Assembly: GCA_009778035.1 (NCBI GenBank)
Contig: WRKP01000004.1
Location: forward strand, 1-64,000
Reading direction: 5' to 3'
DNA length: 64,000 nucleotides
Source of the DNA: Planctomycetaceae bacterium
Lineage (GTDB): Bacteria > Planctomycetota > Planctomycetia > Pirellulales > Thermoguttaceae
Of this stretch, positions 17,064-25,247 are shown in pieces. The position numbers and the translations under genes were made by a program. Within the stretch, counting starts at the first letter, position 1; the number at the start of each line of letters is the position of its first letter. The notes under the pieces are model-generated. The model made no database searches. It was not told where the DNA came from and saw only the letters and a list, made by a program, of their open reading frames with translations.

Positions 17064-18893
17064 ATGTTCCGACGCCTTCGATTGACACTGCTGACCACGA
17101 CCCTGCTAGGCGCCCTTTTTCTGTTCGCCGGAGGGTGCCATACGCTGAGCGTCATGTCGGATAAACTATTGCCCGGGAAAAAGGAAAAAGATCCCCTGTT
17201 CGAGGATACTTTTGAAACCGAAACCGAAGACGGCAAACCCAAACTCGTCGGCGACCACGTCTCCATCGGCAATTACATGAGCATTCCCGTCCACGGATTC
17301 GGGCTCGTTGTCCGACTGCCCGGGACCGGCGGGGAAGACGTGAATACGCCCCATTATAAACAGGTTTATGACCGGCTCAATCGAGATAAAATAACGGGAA
17401 TCCGCGCTCTTCTTGCCAGACCGGACACGGCCGTCGTCGAAATCCGCGGTCAAATGCGGCCCGGCATCCAAAGAGGCGACCAATTCGATGTCCAAATTCT
17501 GCTCCCGGATAACACGAATACCCGAAGCCTCCGCGGCGGTATTTTGCAACCGACGAATCTTTCCGAAATCGTCCCGTTCGGCAGCGAACTCGGGGTCGGT
17601 GCGACCCGAGCCATCGTTGCGGGCCCCATTATGGTCGATGACCCGATGGCAACCGATATGAGCGAATCGGAAGGCCTCAAAAGAGGAACCATCTTGAGCG
17701 GTGCCGTAACGGCCGAATCGCGGGCTCTGTCGCTCATCATGAAAGAGAAATCATTCATCGGAGTCGATCGCATCGCCAGGGCGATTAACGACCGATTCCC
17801 GTTAAACACAGGCCCTCGAACCGGAGTCGCCTCGGCGGAAACAAGTTCGTTGATTATTCTCAATGTCCATCCGAGTTATGCCAACGATATTGACCGCTAT
17901 ATTCGCGTCGTGCAGTCGATCGCGTGTTTTGAGACGGCGGAACGGCAACGGCAACGCATTGAACGCCTCAAAGAGGAACTGCTCAATCCGAACACTTCGC
18001 AGCATGCGGCCTTCCAACTCGAAGCGATTGGCCGGCGCGGAGTTGATGCGTTGCTTTTAGGCTTGCAGAGCCCAATTATGGAAGTCCGATTCCATGCAGC
18101 AACGTCGCTGGCCTATTTGGATAACGGGGCTTCGGCAAAGGTTTTGGCCGAAATCGCACAAGTGGAGCCGGCATTTCGTGTTTACGCTCTCAACGGGTTG
18201 AGCGTGATGAAAAACGATTTGGAGGCCGAATTCCATCTTCGGCAACTGCTCCATGTCCCCTGCGAGGAAACGCGGTACGGTGCATTTAGGGCACTCAAAA
18301 ACAGGAATCCGTTGGATTTAACGATTCGCGGTGAAGTCCTCGGCGGATATTTTAGTTATCACGTCATTCCTTCGCCGCAAGCCCCGCCGATGGTGCATTT
18401 CACGACGCAGAAATTGCCGGAAATCGTGCTGTTCGGGTCAGATGTTTTTGTCAAACAACCGTTTGTTTTTGATGCAGGGCCAACCATTTTTGTCAACGGT
18501 CAAACGCCGGGTAGTGTTGCCGTTACGCAATTTGCAAAATCGGGACTCGACGAGCGGCGGGAAGTGTCGCCGCGGTTGGATGAAATTATTCGAGCGGTTG
18601 TCGAATTGGGCGGTTCCTATCCCGATGTCGTGCAGATGCTTCGCCAGGCGGATATGTCGGGAATGCTTTCGTGCCCGTTGGAGATGGATCGTTTGCCGGA
18701 GCCTAATCGCATTTACCGCAGGGAGACTGGGGAGTATACGGCGGATGAAGAGGAGGAAAAATCGCAATCATTTTGGGGGCGGATGCATCCTCGCAATATG
18801 ATTCCATCGGGATTATCTAATATATTTACTCCGAATCCGGGCGAAACGAGTTCGGACTTTATGGGCACGGTGAATCGTTCGAGTCGGGATTAG
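17064..18893 (+). CDS. FlgI-related lipoprotein with HEAT-like repeats
   Basis: 609 residues. An N-terminal signal with lipobox LFAGGC places C29 as the acylated residue, so the protein should be a lipoprotein. Residues ~70-330 resemble the flagellar P-ring protein FlgI (GFGLVVRLPGTGG, then FDVQILLP, SLRGGILQPT and VGVDRIARAINDRF), yet no other flagellar gene is present. A helical segment with HEAT-like repeats follows (~330-420: IGRRGVDALLLGLQ, VRFHAATSLAYL), and then a beta-rich C-terminal domain. Proteins of this build are common in planctomycetes without an assigned role; a ring or scaffold at the outer membrane is a possible reading. Confidence 0.75.
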   Translation: MFRRLRLTLLTTTLLGALFLFAGGCHTLSVMSDKLLPGKKEKDPLFEDTFETETEDGKPKLVGDHVSIGNYMSIPVHGFGLVVRLPGTGGEDVNTPHYKQVYDRLNRDKITGIRALLARPDTAVVEIRGQMRPGIQRGDQFDVQILLPDNTNTRSLRGGILQPTNLSEIVPFGSELGVGATRAIVAGPIMVDDPMATDMSESEGLKRGTILSGAVTAESRALSLIMKEKSFIGVDRIARAINDRFPLNTGPRTGVASAETSSLIILNVHPSYANDIDRYIRVVQSIACFETAERQRQRIERLKEELLNPNTSQHAAFQLEAIGRRGVDALLLGLQSPIMEVRFHAATSLAYLDNGASAKVLAEIAQVEPAFRVYALNGLSVMKNDLEAEFHLRQLLHVPCEETRYGAFRALKNRNPLDLTIRGEVLGGYFSYHVIPSPQAPPMVHFTTQKLPEIVLFGSDVFVKQPFVFDAGPTIFVNGQTPGSVAVTQFAKSGLDERREVSPRLDEIIRAVVELGGSYPDVVQMLRQADMSGMLSCPLEMDRLPEPNRIYRRETGEYTADEEEEKSQSFWGRMHPRNMIPSGLSNIFTPNPGETSSDFMGTVNRSSRD

Positions 18894-18937
18894 GGAATGC
18901 GACAACACAGAGCACGAAGCGAGGGCGTTGCACAAAG

Positions 18938-18964
18938 ATCCGGGTGGGCGTCAGCCCCCGGCTC
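18938..18964. repeat. Dispersed GC-rich palindrome, family 2, single half-unit
   Basis: A CCGGG...CCCCCGG palindrome ending in GGCTCGTGCGCAC, matching one arm of the longer elements at 28813 and 31227. It lies between the FlgI-related gene and the next promoter. Confidence 0.6.
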
Positions 18965-18990
18965 GTGCGCACTAATTTTGCCATTTGGAG

Positions 18991-18996
18991 TATAAT
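18991..18996 (+). promoter_or_regulatory. -10 element of the gene at 19031
   Basis: Perfect TATAAT about 34 nt before the start; -35 not evident. Confidence 0.45.
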
Positions 18997-19030
18997 ATCG
19001 TTTTAATGCCCTAATTTTCCGGCCCGCTCG

Positions 19031-20500
19031 ATGTTTCTATCGCCCGATCCTTTCCAGAAAAAACGAGTTGAATGCGTGCAATCGTTGCATCAATCGCCGA
19101 CACAAATCGTTGCCGCCCTGTCCGGCGGCGGAACTTTTCTCTTGAGCGACTTGCTCTCCGTGCCGGGCGGCTCCGGCACCCTTATCGAGGCCGCCGTTCC
19201 CTACTCGCACGAATCCATCAGCAATTACATCGGCCGTATGCCTGAACAGTTTTGCTGCCCCCGTACCGCACGAACCCTGGCCATGACGGCATTCTACCAC
19301 GCACGGAAAGTCCTTCGCTCCGAATCGCTTCGCAAACAGGGATACGTCGACATCAAACGCGTTTCCCCAAAAAACGTCGACATTTCACACGAAATTGATG
19401 ATATTAGCGAGTCCGCCATCATCCGTTCCACGGATTTTGTCGAGCCAGCCGACCTCGGCGAATTTGACGCGTATAAACACGTCATCGGAATCGGCTGCAC
19501 CGCCGCACTCGCGACCGACCGGCAAAAATTGGGTGAACACCGCGTGCATATCGCCATCCAATCCTTGCTGCAAACAATCCAATTTTCGTTAGGCCTGCAA
19601 AAAGATTCCCGCAGCCGATGGGAAGAAGAACGGCTCGTTGCCGACTTGATATTGAATGCCATCGAAACTGCCCGACACGAAAAAGACCAACATATCCCGC
19701 TCGCTCACAATCCCGGCAGAGACAGCAACAAAGGCAGGGCAAATGCAGCAACGCTCATCAGCGGCTTGTCGAATGATTATCCGCTGTATGAGTGCATCCC
19801 GCTCAAACTCAAGCCTGGCGAAGTCGTTCAAGGCAAACGCGTAGCGGCCTCGCCCTTGTTGGTGGATTTATATTTCGGCAAAATCGGGGCGGTGCTTTGG
19901 ACCAACGAAGGTTCCCATTCGATTACCCACGAAGAGGTTATAGCGGCGGATTTGCCGTTTAATTCCGATGCCGAATTCACGCAGGCGATTTTTCCCGGCG
20001 CTTTTAATCCGATACATAAAGGGCATCTCGAAATGCTCGACATTGCGGAACAGCGGTTGCAGGAAAGAGTCGTTTTGGAAATTTCGGTTCAAAATGTCGA
20101 TAAACCGCCATTCGACTATATTGAATTGGAGCATCGTCTCTCGCACATCAGTCGGGCGAAACCGGGCCAGGCCGTCTGGCTGACGCAAACGCCGTTGTTT
20201 GCTGCGAAAGCGGAATTGTTTCAGGGAACGACGTTTGTTGTCGGAGCGGACACGCTCAAACGGCTTGCGGACTTGCGATTTTATCAGGACAATGTCTACA
20301 AATTGCATGAACTTTTGCGGATGATTGCCTATTATAATTGTCGGTTTCTCGTTTTTGCTCGAAAATCGAAGGCGGGCTTGGAATCGATGGAATCGTTGGA
20401 TATGCCCGACATGTTGCGTAGTCTTTGCGAAGATGTTCCAGCATCGGAATTCACGATGGACATTTCGTCGAGCGACCTGCGGCGTCGGGAGAGGGTGTAA
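19031..20500 (+). CDS. CinA C-terminal-like / nucleotidyltransferase fusion
   Basis: 489 residues in two domains. Residues ~10-170 resemble the CinA C-terminal domain (nicotinamide-nucleotide amidase): SGGGTFLLSDLLSVPGGSGTLIEAAVPYS, given here only in part, and GIGCTAALATDRQK. Residues ~310-480 are a HIGH-type nucleotidyltransferase: FPGAFNPIHKGHLEM, and late SSSDLRRRE matching the ISSTxIR motif. The NadD-like end and the NMN-amidase-like start together suggest NMN/NaMN salvage or detoxification, coupling deamidation to adenylylation; this is inference. A second, stand-alone NadD lies at 24558. Confidence 0.8.
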   Translation: MFLSPDPFQKKRVECVQSLHQSPTQIVAALSGGGTFLLSDLLSVPGGSGTLIEAAVPYSHESISNYIGRMPEQFCCPRTARTLAMTAFYHARKVLRSESLRKQGYVDIKRVSPKNVDISHEIDDISESAIIRSTDFVEPADLGEFDAYKHVIGIGCTAALATDRQKLGEHRVHIAIQSLLQTIQFSLGLQKDSRSRWEEERLVADLILNAIETARHEKDQHIPLAHNPGRDSNKGRANAATLISGLSNDYPLYECIPLKLKPGEVVQGKRVAASPLLVDLYFGKIGAVLWTNEGSHSITHEEVIAADLPFNSDAEFTQAIFPGAFNPIHKGHLEMLDIAEQRLQERVVLEISVQNVDKPPFDYIELEHRLSHISRAKPGQAVWLTQTPLFAAKAELFQGTTFVVGADTLKRLADLRFYQDNVYKLHELLRMIAYYNCRFLVFARKSKAGLESMESLDMPDMLRSLCEDVPASEFTMDISSSDLRRRERV

Positions 20501-20566
20501 ACCGCAGATGGATGCTTTTAGATTTGGATTATTAGGGCGTTGCACATGTTGCTCTGAACAAAAACC

Positions 20567-20679
20567 GTCATCCCGGCGCAACACATTGTCATCCCGGCGC
20601 AGGCCGGGATCCAGATATTGCGCCAGATATTGCGTGCGATGCTGGTTCTTCTGGGTTCCGGCTTTCGCCGGAATGACGG
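20567..20679. repeat. Dispersed palindromic repeat, family 1
   Basis: An extra 5' half (GTCATCCCGGCGCAACACATT) precedes a full unit at 20588-20677: a left palindrome, a spacer with ATTGCGTGCGATGCTGGTTC, and a right palindrome ending GGAATGAC. Same orientation and same build as the copy at 35282-35379. Confidence 0.8.
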
Positions 20680-20710
20680 AAACGCGTCTAGAGCAATTTG
20701 AAACTCGCTC

Positions 20711-21253
20711 TTACTGCGAATCTTCCTTTTTACTGAGGCTCGCCTCGTATTTGCCCCGCCAAAATACCGTGATGTAGCCGAACAACAGACCAACCGCACA
20801 ATAAACGAGTTCGACACGGGCAACTGCCAAGTGTCCCGACCAGCCCTCTGCGCCCATCAGTCCAGACAGTCCAAAAAATGCACCCGACCCAATGAACAGT
20901 GCCGGAACCATGTTCTTAAACGCTTCGGACATAATGGCCGGAATGACGACGATGAACACGGCCAATGCCATTGCGAGATTGATCCCCGCCGGGCTCGGAA
21001 GAAAACTGAGTACGCCGATCAGTTCGATGATTGCAATGGAAGCCGCAATACCAGTGGCATAGCCGATGAATGCTTTGACTCCCCCCTTGGCTGAACAGCC
21101 TGCGAGAAAATACACCGCCCAGGCTTGGAAGGCGACCCAAATATGATCTGCGCCGGCCAAAATGGGAATGAACGCATTGAGTACAACGAGAATAAAGGCT
21201 TGCAGAGCAAGACAACACGAGATGACTGCCAACTGATTTTTTGTTAACTGCAT
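20711..21253 (-). CDS. DUF1097 family membrane protein
   Basis: 180 residues with about five transmembrane helices (for example LALQAFILVVLNAFIPILAG and AASIAIIELIGVL), matching the small inner-membrane DUF1097 family (YcdZ-like), function unknown. The start at 21253 follows AAAAAGGAGCG, a strong ribosome-binding site; the open frame continues upstream to 21469 but that part is Arg/Pro-rich and unlikely to be translated. It diverges from lemA. The C-terminus is Lys/Ser-rich (SLSKKEDSQ). Confidence 0.85.
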   Translation of the reverse strand: MQLTKNQLAVISCCLALQAFILVVLNAFIPILAGADHIWVAFQAWAVYFLAGCSAKGGVKAFIGYATGIAASIAIIELIGVLSFLPSPAGINLAMALAVFIVVIPAIMSEAFKNMVPALFIGSGAFFGLSGLMGAEGWSGHLAVARVELVYCAVGLLFGYITVFWRGKYEASLSKKEDSQ

Positions 21254-21433
21254 AACATCGCTCCTTTTTGGAAAAGACCTTGAAAACACTAAAACACCAT
21301 TTTGCATTGTAGCGTAATCGGAGTTGGTTTGCAAGCATATCGGCAGGATACGCAGGGCAAGGGAAAAAGGTAGGCAGCCGACCGCCGGGCGGGTGCACAA
21401 GGTAGGCAGTCGGCCTGGCAGGATACGCAATAG

Positions 21434-21461
21434 TTGCAATTTTTGGAAAAACGTGTAGAAT
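21434..21461 (+). promoter_or_regulatory. Promoter of lemA
   Basis: TTGCAA, 16-bp spacer, TAGAAT, about 38 nt before the start and followed by a GGAGG ribosome-binding site. Confidence 0.5.
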
Positions 21462-21499
21462 CCGACCATCGTGCAACGTTTTGATGGAGGTATTTCGAT

Positions 21500-22126
21500 A
21501 TGGTAACTTTCTTCGGCTTAACTTTCTTCGGCTTGTTCCTTCTTATCCTCGGGGGAATTTCCGTCATCTTATTTCTCCTCGTTCTTTGGGTGATTTCGAT
21601 TTACAACGGTCTCGTGAGCCATCGGAACCGCTATAAAAATGCGTTTGCCCAAATTGACGTGCAACTCAAACGCCGGTATGAATTGATTCCCAACCTGGTT
21701 GAAACGGCCAAGGGATATATGAAACACGAACGGGAAACGCTCGAAGCCGTGATCCAGGCCCGAAATATCGCCTCTGGAGCGGCTGGAAAAGCGGCTGCCA
21801 ATCCCACTGATGGTCAGTGCATCAAGCAGTTGAACCAGGCTGAGGGCGAATTGACCGGCGCCCTAAGCCGACTGATGTTGGTATTCGAGCAGTATCCAGA
21901 CTTGAAGGCCAGCCAAAACATGCTTTCTCTGCAAGAGGAATTGACATCTACGGAGAACAAAATCGCCTTTGCCCGACAGGCGTTTAACGATTCCGTGATG
22001 ACGTACAACAATGCGAGGGAGGTATTTCCGTCGAATTTTATTTCCGGGATGTTCAATTTTTCGGAAGCAGCCCTGTTTGAAGTTGACAGTCCCCAAGAGC
22101 GTACCGCTCCGAAGGTCGCGTTCTAG
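21500..22126 (+). CDS. lemA: LemA family protein
   Basis: 208 residues. One N-terminal membrane helix (FFGLFLLILGGISVILFLLV, about 8-27) and the family core: SIYNGLVSHRNRYKNAFAQI, DVQLKRRYELIPNLVETAKG and a helical cytoplasmic or periplasmic bundle with E/Q-rich heptads. The end RQAFNDSVMTYNNAREVFPS is typical. LemA proteins are membrane-anchored helical bundles of unclear function. Start supported by GATGGAGG 11 nt upstream. phoH follows in the same direction with its own promoter. Confidence 0.93.
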   Translation: MVTFFGLTFFGLFLLILGGISVILFLLVLWVISIYNGLVSHRNRYKNAFAQIDVQLKRRYELIPNLVETAKGYMKHERETLEAVIQARNIASGAAGKAAANPTDGQCIKQLNQAEGELTGALSRLMLVFEQYPDLKASQNMLSLQEELTSTENKIAFARQAFNDSVMTYNNAREVFPSNFISGMFNFSEAALFEVDSPQERTAPKVAF

Positions 22127-22181
22127 GGCGTGTTGCGTGTTGCTATGGAAAAATGCTCACGCCCCCTGACTCTCGTGATTA

Positions 22182-22190
22182 TGCTAAAAT
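22182..22190 (+). promoter_or_regulatory. Extended -10 element of phoH, leaderless
   Basis: TGC-TAAAAT (extended -10), ending 7 nt before the ATG at 22198. No -35 is recognisable, as often with extended -10 promoters. Confidence 0.5.
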
Positions 22191-22197
22191 ACCAACG

Positions 22198-23127
22198 ATG
22201 CACGACAACGAAGCAACGGTTGCGGTTATTGATTCCAAAGCGTTATTAAAGGTTTTTGGGCCTTCCGATGCCAACCTCCGGCGAATTCGCGAAGCCCTCG
22301 GCATCAAAGTAACACTCGATGGGAACAAAATCCTGCTCCGAGGAACATCTGATGCCGTCCAACGAGGCTCGCACCTCCTGGAACGCCTGCAACACATCGC
22401 CCTGCGAAACGGCCAAATGAATACCGACGACATCCGCCGGGCAATTTCCGAAGTCGTCCACGGAACGGAAGTTTCCAACATCAAACCAATCGACGTCTAC
22501 CACGGAAAACAAATTCGGGCAAAAACCAACGGACAAGCCCGATATTTGGAACTGCTCCGAAACAAGGCCATCGTCATTTGCGTCGGGCCAGCCGGGACCG
22601 GTAAAACCTATCTTGCCGTTGCCAAAGCCGTCGAAGCCTTGAAAACCGAAGCCGTCAAGAAAATCGTCTTGGTGCGTCCGGCTGTCGAAGCGGGCGAAAG
22701 TCTCGGTTTTTTGCCCGGCGATTTGCAAGCGAAAATCAATCCGTATCTGCGGCCGCTTTTCGATGCCCTGGCCGATATGATGGATCGCGATATGCTCAAG
22801 CGTTATATGGAAGAAGACCGAATCGAAGTGATTCCGCTTGCGTATATGCGAGGGCGGACGCTCAACAATGCTTCGATTATTTTGGATGAGGCTCAAAACA
22901 CGACGGTCGCTCAAATGAAGATGTTTTTAACTCGGATGGGCGAGTTTTCGACGATCACGGTTTGCGGCGACGCGACGCAGATTGACCTACCGGCAAACAA
23001 GCGGAGCGGTTTGATTGATGCTCGTCAGCGTCTTTGCCGAATAGAGGCGATTGGAATGCTTCAACTTGACCGCAGCGACATCGTTCGGCATCCGCTCGTT
23101 CAACAGATTGTCAATGCGTATGAATAA
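22198..23127 (+). CDS. PhoH family ATPase
   Basis: 309 residues. An N-terminal KH-like region (LLKVFGPSDANLRRIREALG, ~13-60) precedes the PhoH ATPase: Walker A GPAGTGKTYLA, VRPAVEAGESLGFLPGD, Walker B IILDEAQNTT and a final motif VCGDATQIDLP. PhoH/YbeZ proteins associate with YbeY in rRNA processing. The start at 22198 is preferred over 22153 because a -10-like hexamer ends 7 nt before it. No ybeY follows; a divergent-ended DHH gene does. Confidence 0.93.
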   Translation: MHDNEATVAVIDSKALLKVFGPSDANLRRIREALGIKVTLDGNKILLRGTSDAVQRGSHLLERLQHIALRNGQMNTDDIRRAISEVVHGTEVSNIKPIDVYHGKQIRAKTNGQARYLELLRNKAIVICVGPAGTGKTYLAVAKAVEALKTEAVKKIVLVRPAVEAGESLGFLPGDLQAKINPYLRPLFDALADMMDRDMLKRYMEEDRIEVIPLAYMRGRTLNNASIILDEAQNTTVAQMKMFLTRMGEFSTITVCGDATQIDLPANKRSGLIDARQRLCRIEAIGMLQLDRSDIVRHPLVQQIVNAYE

Positions 23128-23151
23128 TGCGTATGAGTTGAGGTACGGCAC

Positions 23152-24147
23152 TCATTCAAATTTCGCCGACACGGCATCGACCACCGCCTGCTTGGCCTGC
23201 TCAAACGGCAGTGCCAAACTCGCACCGGCTGCCTTTTTGTGGCCGCCGCCGCCAAATTGCGAAGCCAGTAAACTGCAATCCACCTCGCAACGGCTGCGAA
23301 AACTGACTTTGAACGTCCCATCTCTCAATTCCGACAGCAATGCCGCCATCTTGGAACCCTGAACCTGCAACAACATGTTTACAATGTCCTCCGAATCGGA
23401 GGGAATCGCTCCCGCCGCCGCCAAATCGTCGAGCATAATCCAAGTGAACAGGAATTGCCCTTCCAAATAGGCCTCCGCTTTTTGGAGTGTTCGTCCGACG
23501 AGCCGTATTCGGCCCAGCGATTCCTGCTCGTAAAGTTCCTTGTACACCTCATCGGGCTGCACGCCGACATCGAGCAATCGGGCTGCCGTGCGGAATGTTT
23601 CCGATGTCGTGCTCGAAAACCGAAACCAGCCGGTATCGGTCGCAATCGCGACGAATGCAGGCAGTGCAATGTCTTGAGCAAGCGGCACGCCGAGCGCGTT
23701 GGCGGCCTGCACGACGAGCGTTCCTGCCGCTTCGGCCTGGGAATTGATGAATGTTTCCGCTCCGAGAGCATCGCCGATGGTGTGATGGTCGAGGACGAGT
23801 TTTCGGGCGGAACTTTCGCGAAAATGCGTTGCCATCTCGCCGAGTTGCGCCCAGGAACTCGTATCGAGCACAAAAAAGAGGTCAGCACTTTGCAGATATT
23901 CTGCCCCTTCGGCATCCAAGTTTTCGAGTGCCGTAATGGAGTGGTTCGGATCGAGAAATGCGAGGTTTGGCGGCGTTTGATGCGGAGCGATGATTCGGAC
24001 GTTTTTACCGAGGCGGAGCAGAATTTGCTGCATTGCGAGCGCACTGCCGACGCAATCGCCGTCGGGCCGATGGTGCATAGTCAGAACGATTTTCGATGCG
24101 GAATGGACGATTTCGGCGAATCGTTGCCAGTCGATGGGAGCGTGCAT
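23152..24147 (-). CDS. DHH/DHHA1 phosphoesterase (NrnA-like oligoribonuclease / pAp phosphatase)
   Basis: 331 residues. DHH catalytic motifs: LTMHHRPDGDCVGSALAM (~20-37), FFVLDTSSW, VLDHHTIGD, and an AIATDTGWFRFSST motif, then a C-terminal DHHA1 domain with GGGGHKKAAGA. NrnA degrades short RNA oligomers and dephosphorylates 3'-phosphoadenosine 5'-phosphate. pAp is the by-product of PAPS-dependent sulfotransferases, and a sulfotransferase is encoded at 5056, though not in the same operon. Starts at 24147, 24153 or 24156 are all possible; no clear ribosome-binding site. Converges on phoH with a 24-bp gap. Confidence 0.9.
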   Translation of the reverse strand: MHAPIDWQRFAEIVHSASKIVLTMHHRPDGDCVGSALAMQQILLRLGKNVRIIAPHQTPPNLAFLDPNHSITALENLDAEGAEYLQSADLFFVLDTSSWAQLGEMATHFRESSARKLVLDHHTIGDALGAETFINSQAEAAGTLVVQAANALGVPLAQDIALPAFVAIATDTGWFRFSSTTSETFRTAARLLDVGVQPDEVYKELYEQESLGRIRLVGRTLQKAEAYLEGQFLFTWIMLDDLAAAGAIPSDSEDIVNMLLQVQGSKMAALLSELRDGTFKVSFRSRCEVDCSLLASQFGGGGHKKAAGASLALPFEQAKQAVVDAVSAKFE

Positions 24148-24544
24148 AGGCATCATTGTACAGATGGGGCGTTTTGCCGTCAACGCCGAGGTGTGGGCAA
24201 GAGCGGCGTGTGCCGGTGCCCTTGTAAAAAACAGAAAAAAGAGTACAATCCAAGAAGTTCTCTTTTCGACGAACGGATGGAATTGGCCGTCTGTCGGAAT
24301 GGGGTCCGGCAATGGAATATGCGTGAATCGGGTCAGGTGGGAAACCAAGCAGCCATAAGCCATCCATTTCATGTGCTGGATTCCTTTCCGGCAGACGACT
24401 TTTTTTGCCAGGGACGAACTCGGATGTGTCTGCCCTGACGTCATAATGTACGCTTTATGACGAATTTGACGCCCGTCGTAGTGCGAATTTTGCTTTTTTC
24501 GCGAATAAACGGATTTTTGTGTAGAATCGGCGAGGCTTTTACAG
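24148..24544. other. Divergent intergenic region, about 400 bp
   Basis: Between the DHH gene and nadD. The minus-strand frame of the DHH gene stays open through it, but the implied sequence is not family-like. It has a T-rich part with TAGAAT at 24522. Nothing else is recognised. Confidence 0.5.
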
Positions 24545-24550
24545 TAAAAT
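24545..24550 (+). promoter_or_regulatory. -10 element of nadD, leaderless
   Basis: TAAAAT ending 7 nt before the nadD ATG; a second candidate, TAGAAT, lies at 24522-24527. Confidence 0.45.
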
Positions 24551-24557
24551 CCAAAGA

Positions 24558-25193
24558 ATGGTACGTTACGGCATTTACGGCGGAGCATTTGATCCGATCC
24601 ATATAGGACATCTTTTGCTGGCGGAGACTTGTCTTCGGCAGGCGAAGTTGGACCGTGTGTTCTTTGTGCCGACAGGTGCATCACCGCATCGTTCTGGAAA
24701 AGAAAATTACCGAGCGTCGGCCGATGACCGCCTTAATATGATCGAATCCGCAATCGTCGGTTACGAAGAATTTTTGGTGAGCCGATACGAAGTTGACCGG
24801 CCAGAAACGAGTTACACCGTCGAAACATTGCAGTATTTCCATCGTTCATTCACGCTGGTCGAGCCGCAATTTTTTCTGCTCATGGGAGCGGATATGTTCA
24901 ACGATCTGCCGAATTGGCACGAGGCGGGCGAAATATGCAAATTGGCCTTGCCGCTCGTTGCAACACGTCCAGAAACGTCTTCGCCGTATTATGCCGCATT
25001 GAACGGCATTGTTTCCGTCGACCGTTTGGAGGAAATTCGTCATTCTGCGGTCGAGATGCCGCAGATTGGCATTTCATCGACGCAAATCCGTCATCGGGTT
25101 GCTGCCGGTGAAAGTATCCGTTTTCAGGTCCCCCGCGGCGTGGAGTCATACATCGCGGCCCATCGGCTGTATTGCGACAATAAAATGGGATAG
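24558..25193 (+). CDS. nadD: Nicotinate-nucleotide adenylyltransferase
   Basis: 211 residues. Transfers AMP from ATP to nicotinate mononucleotide to form deamido-NAD. HIGH-type motif GGAFDPIHIGHLLLAE at residues 8-23, then FVPTGASPHR, MGADMFNDLPNWHE (substrate recognition) and the late ISSTQIRHRVAAG. Length is typical. With nadA at 36.3 kb it covers two steps of de novo NAD synthesis; nadB, nadC and nadE are not in the window. The gene ends 54 bp before the convergent peptidase gene. Confidence 0.95.
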   Translation: MVRYGIYGGAFDPIHIGHLLLAETCLRQAKLDRVFFVPTGASPHRSGKENYRASADDRLNMIESAIVGYEEFLVSRYEVDRPETSYTVETLQYFHRSFTLVEPQFFLLMGADMFNDLPNWHEAGEICKLALPLVATRPETSSPYYAALNGIVSVDRLEEIRHSAVEMPQIGISSTQIRHRVAAGESIRFQVPRGVESYIAAHRLYCDNKMG

Positions 25194-25247
25194 ACGGTGG
25201 TAATCGTGATATCATTGACATTGAAAACGAACAAAAGCCGTCCTGTG

